Shown here: in pieces, positions 1 to 6,651 of the stretch
Numbering within the stretch: the stretch's first letter is position 1
Layout of the letters: the number at the start of each line of letters is the position of its first letter
NCBI GenBank assembly: GCA_002376715.1
Contig: DFOK01000101.1
Span: forward strand, 1 to 15,396
Source of the DNA: Bacteroidales bacterium UBA3543
GTDB lineage: Bacteria; Bacteroidota; Bacteroidia; Bacteroidales; UBA932
Length of the DNA stretch: 15,396 nt
Reading direction: 5' to 3'
Made by a program: the position numbers and the translations under genes
The notes under the pieces: generated by a model
The model's database searches: none
Told to the model about the DNA's origin: nothing
What the model saw: the letters and a program-made list of their open reading frames with translations, nothing else

Positions 1-18
1 AATGTGTATAAGAGACAG
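1..18 (+). other. Sequencing adapter remnant (Tn5/Nextera mosaic end)
   Basis: Bases 2-18 read ATGTGTATAAGAGACAG, identical to the last 17 bases of the 19-base Tn5 mosaic end used in Nextera libraries; base 1 (a) differs from the expected G. The match sits exactly at the window start and ends with the canonical AGACAG junction. This is established knowledge of the library chemistry plus direct reading. It is almost certainly untrimmed adapter at a contig end, not genomic DNA, so biological sequence starts at about base 19. Confidence 0.93.
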
Positions 19-74
19 AATATCAACAGAGTGTTGAAAAATGGTTAACTTGCCGGAAAAATTATAGGAAAAAG

Positions 75-1373
75 ATGCTTAAAGAGAGTTTTACAGGTGG
101 ATTTGCAAGATTGCTACCCAAGATGGCGATCTTCATTATTTTTACAGTTTTGCTGACAACATGCGGCGAAAATGTAGTATCCGATGATGTCCCTGATGAG
201 ATGCAGAGAGTGGCGAAGGAGGTTGTGACCGATCGTTTCGGCATTCCGAGGGGAGAATATAGGGTAGAGGAAGGCAAGGTGGGAGCAAAAGATTATTTTT
301 CAACTGTACTTGACCGTTACGGAGTGCCCCATGGCAAGGTCAACACTCTGGTAAGCAAGTCACGGGATATCTTTGACGCAAAATCTTTTAAAACAGGACA
401 CATCTATTATGTCTATTTTCCCGCAGAGGGGGAAGTCCCTGAATATTTTGTTTATCAGAAGGATAATCTCTCTGCTGTGGTTTTCGACCTGCGGGATACG
501 CTTGCCGTTTCACTTGTAAAAAAGCAGGTGGCTATTGAGCAGAAGTATGTCGAAGTGACCATTTCCTCTTCCTTATGGAATGATATCCAGGATGCAGGTG
601 CTTCACCCTTACTGGCTATTAAACTCTCTGAAATATATGCCTGGAGTGTTGACTTTTTCGGGTTGCAGAAAGGAGATTCTTTTAAGGTGCTCTACAATGA
701 GCACTCTTGTGAAGGAGAGGTGACCGATATTGGCGAAATATGGTTTTCTACCTTTACAAGTGGGGGCAAGAGTATAGAATGTCTCTACTTTGAAGAGGAG
801 GGTACCTCCAACAGGTACTGGAACTCTGACGGTGAAAGTATGAGAAAATCTTTTCTCAAATCTCCGCTAAAATATTTCTCGAGGATAAGTTCAGGATTCT
901 CCTACGCCAGAAGACATCCCATCACCCGCGTGGTAAGACCTCACACGGGTGTCGATTATGCCGCTCCTACGGGCACTCCGGTGTTAACGATAGGAGATGG
1001 AGTGGTGATAGAAAAGGGTTATAAAGGGGGTGGCGGCAATACTGTAAAAATTCGCCACAATTCCGTCTATACTACGGCCTATCTTCACTTGTCAAAGTAT
1101 GCTTCCTGCCTGAAAGTGGGCTCCAGGGTGTCTCAAGGGCAGGTTATAGGGTATGTCGGCAGCACGGGAATGTCTACCGGTCCCCATCTCGACTTCAGAG
1201 TCTGGAAAAATGGCACACCTATCAATCCGCTTAAAATGGAGTCCCCTCCGGCCGAGCCGATACGGGAAGCAAATAAAGAAAAATTCGAGGCCAATCGTGA
1301 CTCGCTTCGCCACCTTGCCTCGAATTTTGTCTTACGACAGTATTACCGCGATTATGTGCTGGATCTACTTTGA
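75..1373 (+). CDS. M23 family (LytM-type) peptidoglycan metallopeptidase, probable lipoprotein
   Basis: A 432-residue zinc endopeptidase-like protein expected to cut peptidoglycan cross-links in the periplasm. Residues 17-29 are a short hydrophobic stretch ending LLTTC, a lipobox-like site with Thr rather than the usual Gly/Ala/Ser before Cys, so lipidation is plausible but not sure. The middle (about 60-260) resembles the N-terminal substrate-blocking region of longer M23 proteins. The peptidase domain is C-terminal (about 275-390): H290-T-G-V-D294 gives two zinc ligands, H338 in YLHL is the catalytic-type His, and the last motif is GPHLDF with H371 and D373. D373 stands where most LytM enzymes have the third ligand His. 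An AGGA five bases before ATG 75 supports this start, but the frame is open back to the adapter, and ATG 123 would give a shorter signal peptide. Transcription converges on mscL, 8 bases away. Confidence 0.85.
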   Translation: MLKESFTGGFARLLPKMAIFIIFTVLLTTCGENVVSDDVPDEMQRVAKEVVTDRFGIPRGEYRVEEGKVGAKDYFSTVLDRYGVPHGKVNTLVSKSRDIFDAKSFKTGHIYYVYFPAEGEVPEYFVYQKDNLSAVVFDLRDTLAVSLVKKQVAIEQKYVEVTISSSLWNDIQDAGASPLLAIKLSEIYAWSVDFFGLQKGDSFKVLYNEHSCEGEVTDIGEIWFSTFTSGGKSIECLYFEEEGTSNRYWNSDGESMRKSFLKSPLKYFSRISSGFSYARRHPITRVVRPHTGVDYAAPTGTPVLTIGDGVVIEKGYKGGGGNTVKIRHNSVYTTAYLHLSKYASCLKVGSRVSQGQVIGYVGSTGMSTGPHLDFRVWKNGTPINPLKMESPPAEPIREANKEKFEANRDSLRHLASNFVLRQYYRDYVLDLL

Positions 1374-1381
1374 TCTACACA

Positions 1382-1849
1382 TTACTTTTTAAGTGCGTCA
1401 CGGATTTCTTTTAGAATTTTAACTTCGTCGCTTTCGGGAGCAGGAGCTTCTGCAGCAGCTTTTGCTTCAGCTTCGGCCGCTTCTTTTGCCTTTTTAGCCT
1501 TCTCTGATTCAAACTTGTTGGACATCTTGTTGACACCTTTTATCACAAGGAAGATGGAGAATGCGATGATAATGAAGTTAAACAGCACATTTATAAATTT
1601 GCCGTAACTGATGTAGAGGCCTTCCACAGCCTCGGTGGTTTCGGTCGCTTCTACAGCGGCACGCAGGGTAATTCTCCACTCCGCGAAATCTATTCCGCCG
1701 GTAGCCCAGCTGATTAACGGCATTATAAGGTCACCGACAAGGGAAGTTACGATGGCTCCGAATGCTGCACCGATGATAACACCGATTGCCATGTCCATAA
1801 CGTTGCCCTTCATTGCGAATTCTTTGAATTCTTTGAGAAATTTAGACAT
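1382..1849 (-). CDS. mscL: Large-conductance mechanosensitive channel MscL
   Basis: A 155-residue inner-membrane channel that opens under membrane tension to release solutes during hypo-osmotic shock. The N-terminus MSKFLKEFKEFAMKGNV and the following glycine-rich TM1 (about 19-46, with AIGVIIGAAFGAIVTSLVGD) are classic MscL. A periplasmic loop (47-80) is followed by TM2 (about 81-107) and a charged cytoplasmic tail. The tail (about 112-155) is Ala/Lys/Glu-rich and ends in DEVKILKEIRDALKK, the usual C-terminal helical bundle. The protein is about 20 residues longer than E. coli MscL, the extra length lying mainly in the tail. The frame is open upstream for 67 codons, but these overlap the methyltransferase gene and match nothing; M at 1849 is the family start. 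It is the last gene of the M16, O-methyltransferase, mscL run, 34 bases after the methyltransferase stop. No Shine-Dalgarno is visible; the leader is A/C-rich. Confidence 0.96.
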   Translation of the reverse strand: MSKFLKEFKEFAMKGNVMDMAIGVIIGAAFGAIVTSLVGDLIMPLISWATGGIDFAEWRITLRAAVEATETTEAVEGLYISYGKFINVLFNFIIIAFSIFLVIKGVNKMSNKFESEKAKKAKEAAEAEAKAAAEAPAPESDEVKILKEIRDALKK

Positions 1850-1883
1850 AACTGATGAGTTTTGTAGAGTTTGTATTGTTGTT

Positions 1884-2513
1884 TTAGAGTTTTCTGATGA
1901 TGTTGAGACCGTCACGTAATGGTATGATGACATTTTCCACGCGGGCATCCTCTGCCACAATGCGGTTGAATTGACGGATACCACATGTCTGAGCATCCAT
2001 CGACTGAGATTCCTCATACACCTTGCCATCCCATAGCACATTGTCCGCAAGAATAAAGCCCCCGCTGCGGAGCAGTCCTACAGCCGCTTTAAAATATTCC
2101 GGATATTCACGTTTGTTGGCATCTATAAATATAAGGTCGTAACCCTCTTCGAGCGTAGGAAGTACTTGCATCACATCTCCGAAAATGAGTCGCACCCTAT
2201 CGGTAATACCCGCTTTCTCGTATCCTTCGCGAATGAGATCTTCCAGCTCATCGTTGATTTCTATGCTGTCGATGGTACCTCCCGGAGCAAGTCCGCGCGA
2301 AATCGCTATGGTGGAGTAGCCCGTGAAAGTGCCTATCTCGAGGACTCTGGAGGGGGATATCATCTTGGTGACCATTTCCAGAAATTTGCCCAGAATGGGG
2401 CCGGAGAGCATTCTGCCCCGGTTAGTTCTAAGGTGCGTCTGCCGTGTAAGCCACTCAAGTTCCTCACCCTGATAGGTAGAATGTGTGATAAGATATTTCT
2501 CCAAATGGTCCAT
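1884..2513 (-). CDS. SAM-dependent O-methyltransferase (COMT-like, YrrM/COG4122 type)
   Basis: A 209-residue cytoplasmic class I methyltransferase of the metal-dependent catechol/caffeoyl-CoA O-methyltransferase family. SAM-binding motif I is VLEIGTFTGYST (57-68), the acidic residue after the second strand is in IDSIEIN (81-87), and the family's metal site is present as D131-A-N (FIDANK) and D157-N158 (ILADNV). Length and motif order are normal for the bacterial family, whose natural substrates are mostly unknown; this sequence alone does not reveal the substrate. The start follows the upstream M16 peptidase stop by only 6 bases, so the two are very likely co-transcribed. Confidence 0.92.
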   Translation of the reverse strand: MDHLEKYLITHSTYQGEELEWLTRQTHLRTNRGRMLSGPILGKFLEMVTKMISPSRVLEIGTFTGYSTIAISRGLAPGGTIDSIEINDELEDLIREGYEKAGITDRVRLIFGDVMQVLPTLEEGYDLIFIDANKREYPEYFKAAVGLLRSGGFILADNVLWDGKVYEESQSMDAQTCGIRQFNRIVAEDARVENVIIPLRDGLNIIRKL

Positions 2514-2519
2514 TTCAGA

Positions 2520-3782
2520 TTATCTGTATATGAGAGTCGAGAGTCGTTCGGGAGCCAGCACCTCGCAAGCCACACGTCGAATATCTTCGGTTGTAATCTC
2601 TTCTATCAGGCGACGGATTTCGCTGTCCGGCATTACGTTGCCGTAGGAAAGAAGGCTTTTTCCCATGGAGAGGGCCTGCACTTCGCCGTTGTCCGAAGAG
2701 ATGGCATGCTGACCGAGGAGTTGCTTTTTAGCAGCTTTGAGCTGCGTTTCAGTCATCCGGCCGTCGCGGAAATACCCGATCTCTTTATCTGTCAAAGATA
2801 GACATTTTTCTACATCTCCCTTGTCACACCCGAAATATATGGCAAAGGTGCCGGTATCTGAATACTGAGTGTAAGAGGATTCCACCGTATAGACAAGTGC
2901 GGAGCGTTCCCTGAGACTCTGGTTGAGGCGAGAGTTGGAGGAGGGTCCTCCAAGCATATTACATAGCAATAGGAGTGTAAGGCGATTTTTGTCGTAGAGA
3001 GAATAGGCACTGGTTCCTAAAATACAATGTGCCTGATGATTCTTACGCGAAATTTCCTTTCTGAATATGGTTCCCTTATCAAGGGATGACTCGCTGCCGA
3101 AAGTAGCTTGTAATGGGTTTTCGATCTCTTTTGTGCCGTTGAGGTGACGTGAGATGGCCTTTTCGACCATATTTACTACAACTTCCGGTTCCATATCCGC
3201 TACTGCGGTAAAACAAAGGGCGGGTGGAATGAATCTGGATTCGGCATAACTTTGCAAGTCTTTCGTCGAGATTTTTTTAAGACTTTTAGCATTGCCAAGA
3301 ATGGACCTTGAGAGTGGGTGATTGCCGAAGAGCAACTCCTCAAAATCATCATAGATCCTCTCGGCAGGAGAGTCTTTATACATATTGATTTCGTCGATAA
3401 TTACTGAGCGCTCTTTGATGAGCTCTTTTTCCGGGAATGTGGAACTGAGTACTATTTCAAATAGCAGGTCTGCTGACTTGCCGATATCTTCTTTGAGAGT
3501 AGTGGAGTGAACTACAGTCTCCTCTTTCGTGGTAAATGCGTTGAGCTCACCTCCAAGGCGTTCCAAGCGATTGTTGATTTCTCGCTGACAGTGCCTTGTA
3601 GTACCCTTGAAGAGCATATGCTCCGCAAAGTGGGCAGTACCCGGAAGTTCTTCCGGTTCATGACGCGTACCTGAACGGATACTGAGTGCGCAATATGCTA
3701 CCGGAGAGGGAGCCTTTTTGAAGGCAAATTTGACACCGCAGGGAAGTGTTTGTATATAAATATTTTGCAAAGAATTATCCAT
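2520..3782 (-). CDS. M16 family zinc peptidase (insulinase/processing-peptidase type)
   Basis: A 420-residue single-unit M16 metallopeptidase. The inverted zinc motif H51-F-A-E54-H55 is intact and the third ligand is E131 in VIIDEINMYKDSP, at the family's usual distance. The C-terminal half carries the paired M16 domain with the conserved substrate-gripping region (GGPSSNSRLNQSLRERSALVYTV), so both halves of the clam-shell are present. Length matches bacterial M16B proteins (about 410-430). No signal peptide is seen, which suggests a cytoplasmic peptide-degrading or processing role; the substrate cannot be inferred. It is the first gene of a probable operon with the O-methyltransferase and mscL, and is divergent from dnaX with an apparent -7 box at 3803-3810. 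Confidence 0.93.
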   Translation of the reverse strand: MDNSLQNIYIQTLPCGVKFAFKKAPSPVAYCALSIRSGTRHEPEELPGTAHFAEHMLFKGTTRHCQREINNRLERLGGELNAFTTKEETVVHSTTLKEDIGKSADLLFEIVLSSTFPEKELIKERSVIIDEINMYKDSPAERIYDDFEELLFGNHPLSRSILGNAKSLKKISTKDLQSYAESRFIPPALCFTAVADMEPEVVVNMVEKAISRHLNGTKEIENPLQATFGSESSLDKGTIFRKEISRKNHQAHCILGTSAYSLYDKNRLTLLLLCNMLGGPSSNSRLNQSLRERSALVYTVESSYTQYSDTGTFAIYFGCDKGDVEKCLSLTDKEIGYFRDGRMTETQLKAAKKQLLGQHAISSDNGEVQALSMGKSLLSYGNVMPDSEIRRLIEEITTEDIRRVACEVLAPERLSTLIYR

Positions 3783-3802
3783 CTATTCTCCATTGAGTGG
3801 CG

Positions 3803-3810
3803 CAAAGTTA
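3803..3810 (-). promoter_or_regulatory. Predicted Bacteroidota -7 box for the M16 operon
   Basis: Read on the minus strand, the site is TAACTTTG, a full match to the Bacteroidota sigma-ABfr -7 consensus TAnnTTTG. About 20 bases further upstream lies TTTT, a partial match to the -33 TTTG. The box sits about 20 bases before the M16 start codon, implying a very short leader. The consensus is established knowledge; use at this site is inference. Confidence 0.6.
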
Positions 3811-3821
3811 TAAATTATTCC

Positions 3822-3829
3822 TATTTTTG
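3822..3829 (+). promoter_or_regulatory. Predicted Bacteroidota -7 box for dnaX
   Basis: TATTTTTG matches TAnnTTTG and lies 34 bases before the dnaX ATG. No convincing TTTG is found at the -33 spacing. It lies only 11 bases from the oppositely oriented M16 box, so the two promoters occupy overlapping DNA and RNA polymerase binding may be mutually exclusive. Confidence 0.55.
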
Positions 3830-3863
3830 TAAAATTACTCAACCCCTATCGTAGAGACATAAT

Positions 3864-5612
3864 ATGGGACAATTCATAGTATCTGCACGCAAATACAGAC
3901 CGAATGATTTCGATTCTCTGATCGGACAGGAGAATATCGCCAGGACTCTAAAGAATTCCATTCTTAGAAATCAGTTGGCGCATGCATATCTATTTTGTGG
4001 CCCGCGTGGTGTGGGTAAGACCAGTGCCGCAAGGATATTTGCAAAAACCATCAACTGCTCCAATATTTCGGAAGATTTGGTTCCCTGCGGAGTTTGTGAA
4101 TCCTGTCTCTCATTTGCCGAAGGACGCTCATACAGCATACACGAACTGGATGCCGCTTCCAACAACTCCGTCGATGACATCCGTAACCTCACCGACAAGG
4201 TTCGCATTCCACCCCAGATAGGTAAATACAGCGTTTATATCATAGACGAGGTGCACATGCTCTCGCAGCAGGCTTTTAATGCTTTCCTCAAGACTCTCGA
4301 GGAGCCGCCTTCCTATGCGATATTTATCCTTGCTACCACGGAAAAGCACAAGATTCTCCCCACTATACTCTCCAGATGTCAGACCTATGACTTCAACCGT
4401 ATATCAGTGGACAATATAGTGCGCAATCTCAAGGATATCGCTCAAAAAGAGCAGGTAACCATAGGGGATGATACTCTTCACATTATCGCACAGAAAGCGG
4501 ACGGTGCTATGCGCGATGCCCTCACACTTTTTGACCAGACCGTGGCCTTCTGCGGGCATGAGGTGAGTTATGAGCAGGTCATACACAATCTTAACGTCCT
4601 TGACTACGAATACTACTTCAAGCTTACTGCAGACTTCCTCAAAGGCGATTATGCGGCGGCATTTCTTACCTTTGATGAAATACTCTCCAAAGGGTTTAAT
4701 GCTCTCCATTTCATTTCGGGTTTGAGTAATCACTTTCGCGACCTGCTAGTCTGCAAACACGATGCATCGCAGTCCCTCCTCGAGCTTGCTCCCTCGATAG
4801 CGCAGAAATACAGGGAGCTTTCCGAGAAATGTCCCGCGGGCTTCCTATATGAGGCACTTGCAGCCACTACTGACTGTGAGGCAGCCTACCGTCAGAGCGG
4901 CAATCCGAGATTGTTAATAGAGTTTGCATTGCTCAAGATTTCCCGTATAAATATAGCACCGGCTGTTGCACAACCAACTGCCACGGTACAGGCAGTACAA
5001 CCCACTGTAGCTCAACCAGTAGCTGCACAGGTCTCCTCTACGGCTCAACCCGCAACTTCGCAGACTGCTCCCGAGGCAACTCAAAACTTAGAACTCGGAA
5101 CTCAGAACTTGGAATTACACACTACAGACTCCAAACTCCAAACTCCCTCTGCAACGCTCTCAATCAAAAATGTGATGAGAGCGGTAAAATCGGGAACACC
5201 CTCAAAGCAGAGGGAATTTGCCCCGGAGATAGTTAAGGTGCCTCTCAACGAAGAGAATCTGAAAGGTGTCTGGGAAGAGCTGGTGGCCAGCGAATCCCGT
5301 TCTCCTAACCTCTCTGCAGCTCTTGCTAAGGGTAACCCGCAGATAGATGCACCACGGTCCGTTGTTACTTTTTGTGTCAGCAATATAACGCAGAAGGAGT
5401 ACATTGACCGTCATTTCCTTAAGCGTCTCGAATTATTTCTCAAGGAGCGTATTGATCATCCTACACTCCGTCTTGAGGTTACTCTGGAAGAGGTTTCCGA
5501 TCAAACCGGCAGTCCAAAATTGTATATGCCTTCCGATAAGGCAAACTATTTGCAGAAGACATCTGAAGAATACCGAGAGCTTAAGAAAAATCTTGGACTT
5601 GATACCATTTAG
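3864..5612 (+). CDS. dnaX: DNA polymerase III subunit gamma/tau
   Basis: A 582-residue clamp-loader ATPase that, with delta and delta', loads the sliding clamp onto primed DNA and ties the polymerases together. The AAA+ module is canonical: Walker A GPRGVGKT (46-53), a four-cysteine zinc module C65/C75/C78/C81, Walker B IIDEVHM with D128-E129, sensor 1 in ATTE (157-160), and the SRC arginine-finger motif (170-172). Clamp-loader domains II and III run to about 365. A Pro/Gln/Thr/Ala-rich linker (about 367-425) follows, containing a seven-residue repeat, then a less conserved tau-like C-terminus. No A-AAA-AAG-type slippery site for making a short gamma form was found. The start MGQFIVSARKYRP is the family start. 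lptB follows 18 bases downstream on the same strand. Confidence 0.97.
   Translation: MGQFIVSARKYRPNDFDSLIGQENIARTLKNSILRNQLAHAYLFCGPRGVGKTSAARIFAKTINCSNISEDLVPCGVCESCLSFAEGRSYSIHELDAASNNSVDDIRNLTDKVRIPPQIGKYSVYIIDEVHMLSQQAFNAFLKTLEEPPSYAIFILATTEKHKILPTILSRCQTYDFNRISVDNIVRNLKDIAQKEQVTIGDDTLHIIAQKADGAMRDALTLFDQTVAFCGHEVSYEQVIHNLNVLDYEYYFKLTADFLKGDYAAAFLTFDEILSKGFNALHFISGLSNHFRDLLVCKHDASQSLLELAPSIAQKYRELSEKCPAGFLYEALAATTDCEAAYRQSGNPRLLIEFALLKISRINIAPAVAQPTATVQAVQPTVAQPVAAQVSSTAQPATSQTAPEATQNLELGTQNLELHTTDSKLQTPSATLSIKNVMRAVKSGTPSKQREFAPEIVKVPLNEENLKGVWEELVASESRSPNLSAALAKGNPQIDAPRSVVTFCVSNITQKEYIDRHFLKRLELFLKERIDHPTLRLEVTLEEVSDQTGSPKLYMPSDKANYLQKTSEEYRELKKNLGLDTI
5079..5148 (+). repeat. Degenerate heptamer repeat inside the dnaX linker
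   Basis: This stretch is built from imperfect 7-base units such as GAACTCG, GAACTCA, GAACTTG, CAGACTC, CAAACTC, CAAACTC. Because 7 is not a multiple of 3, the unit is read through all three phases and gives a 7-residue protein repeat (TQNLELG, TQNLELH, TTDSKLQ) in the disordered linker of DnaX. The length keeps the dnaX frame open. Related AAACTC-rich sequence occurs just before prs and before mscL. Confidence 0.75.
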
Positions 5613-5630
5613 AACACCGAAATATCCGAT

Positions 5631-6374
5631 ATGAAGCTTTTTTGTACAAATCTGGTCAAGAAATATGGCAAGAGAACCGTTGTAAAAGGGGTCTCCATTG
5701 AAGTTGAGCAGGGTGAAATCGTGGGACTGCTAGGACCCAATGGGGCCGGTAAGACCACTACATTCTATATGATTACCGGATTGATAAAGCCTAATGATGG
5801 TAAAATCTTTCTGGATGAGGAGGAGATCACAAAACTGCCGATGTACAAAAGAGCACAGAAAGGGCTGGGTTATCTTGCTCAGGAGGCCTCTGTGTTTCGT
5901 ACGCTCAACGTGGAAGACAATCTTCTTTCCGTGATGGAAATGGCAGGTTACTCTAAAGAAGAGCGTGAAGATCGTTTGGAATCTCTTATAGAGGAATTTG
6001 GTCTTCACAAAGTACGCAAAAACCAGGGAATACAGCTTTCAGGTGGTGAAAGACGTCGTTGTGAGATTGCCAGGGCACTGGCTATAGACCCCAAATTCAT
6101 TCTTCTGGACGAGCCTTTTGCCGGTGTAGACCCCATTGCCGTCGAAGATATTCAGCACATCATTGCAAAACTCAAGACCAAGAACATCGGCATTATAATA
6201 ACCGACCACAATGTCCATGAAACCCTCGCCATTACTGATAGGGCATATCTTCTTTATGAAGGTGTAATTCTGGAAAGCGGTACGGCCGAGCAGCTGGCCA
6301 ACAATCCGGAAGTGCGTAAAAAATATCTCGGGCAGAATTTCGAACTTCGCAAAGCGGTGCTTCACGAGAAGTGA
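5631..6374 (+). CDS. lptB: LPS export ABC transporter ATP-binding protein LptB
   Basis: A 247-residue ABC ATPase that powers extraction of lipopolysaccharide from the inner membrane with LptF/LptG. Motifs: Walker A GPNGAGKT (35-42), Q-loop Q84 in YLAQEASVF, signature LSGGE (136-140), Walker B FILLDEP with D160-E161, D-loop FAGVDP, and H-loop H193 in TDHNV. The YLAQEASVFRTLNVEDNL block and the TDHNVHETLAITDRAYLL block are diagnostic of LptB among ABC ATPases. Length is normal. lptF/lptG are not in the window. The TGA stop directly abuts the stop of the convergent small gene (no intervening base). Confidence 0.95.
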   Translation: MKLFCTNLVKKYGKRTVVKGVSIEVEQGEIVGLLGPNGAGKTTTFYMITGLIKPNDGKIFLDEEEITKLPMYKRAQKGLGYLAQEASVFRTLNVEDNLLSVMEMAGYSKEEREDRLESLIEEFGLHKVRKNQGIQLSGGERRRCEIARALAIDPKFILLDEPFAGVDPIAVEDIQHIIAKLKTKNIGIIITDHNVHETLAITDRAYLLYEGVILESGTAEQLANNPEVRKKYLGQNFELRKAVLHEK

Positions 6375-6650
6375 TTATTTGACAGCCTCCTTTTTGGGAT
6401 TTAGCCTTGTGTTAAATGCACAGGATCCACAACCGCTTTCCGAGCATATCGCATCAGCATCACATTTGCCATTACTTCCCCAGAGCTTGAGCTCCTCATC
6501 TTTGGCACAAATGATACCCTTCTCGCGAAGATTTTTGTTGCGTGAAATTTCTCCATCCGGGAACTTGCCCCCTTTTTTGAAAATGATTGTAACGCTCATT
6601 GCAAGGAAACTGAATCCTACTATAATTATTGCAGCTATCAGTACGTTCAT
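6375..6650 (-). CDS. Small single-pass membrane protein with Cys-rich tail, function unknown
   Basis: A 91-residue protein: an N-terminal hydrophobic helix (about 3-24), a basic KKGGKFPDGEIS segment, and a soluble tail with five cysteines (C48, C63, C69, C74, C77; the last two as CGSC). The CGSC pair could bind metal or act in thiol-disulfide exchange, but no family is certain. It vaguely resembles short Bacteroidota membrane proteins with a similar helix/KKGGxFP layout, and NqrM-type Cys-containing maturation factors in size and architecture only. The gene is likely real: it starts one base after the nadE TGA, suggesting translational coupling, and it fills the space exactly to the lptB stop. 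Confidence 0.75.
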   Translation of the reverse strand: MNVLIAAIIIVGFSFLAMSVTIIFKKGGKFPDGEISRNKNLREKGIICAKDEELKLWGSNGKCDADAICSESGCGSCAFNTRLNPKKEAVK

Positions 6651-6651
6651 A

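Noticed and set aside
1..74. Tn5-like mobile element end or a truncated upstream gene
   Set aside because: The mosaic end is a library adapter. The remaining 56 bases give only a few codons in any frame, with no support for a separate gene.
1850..2050. 67-codon N-terminal extension of mscL
   Set aside because: The extension overlaps the methyltransferase gene in another frame and resembles nothing; MscL homologues begin at MSKF, position 1849.
2166..2801. Plus-strand 211-codon open frame
   Set aside because: It lies wholly antisense to the O-methyltransferase and M16 genes, whose catalytic motifs are intact. Its product shows no recognisable motif or plausible start context.
3864..5612. Programmed frameshift producing a short gamma subunit of DnaX
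   Set aside because: Only runs of five A were found, without the A-AAA-AAG slippery heptamer or a following stem-loop.
5404..5634. Plus-strand 76-codon frame overlapping the dnaX end
   Set aside because: It is an alternate-frame shadow of the DnaX C-terminus with no motif or initiation signal.
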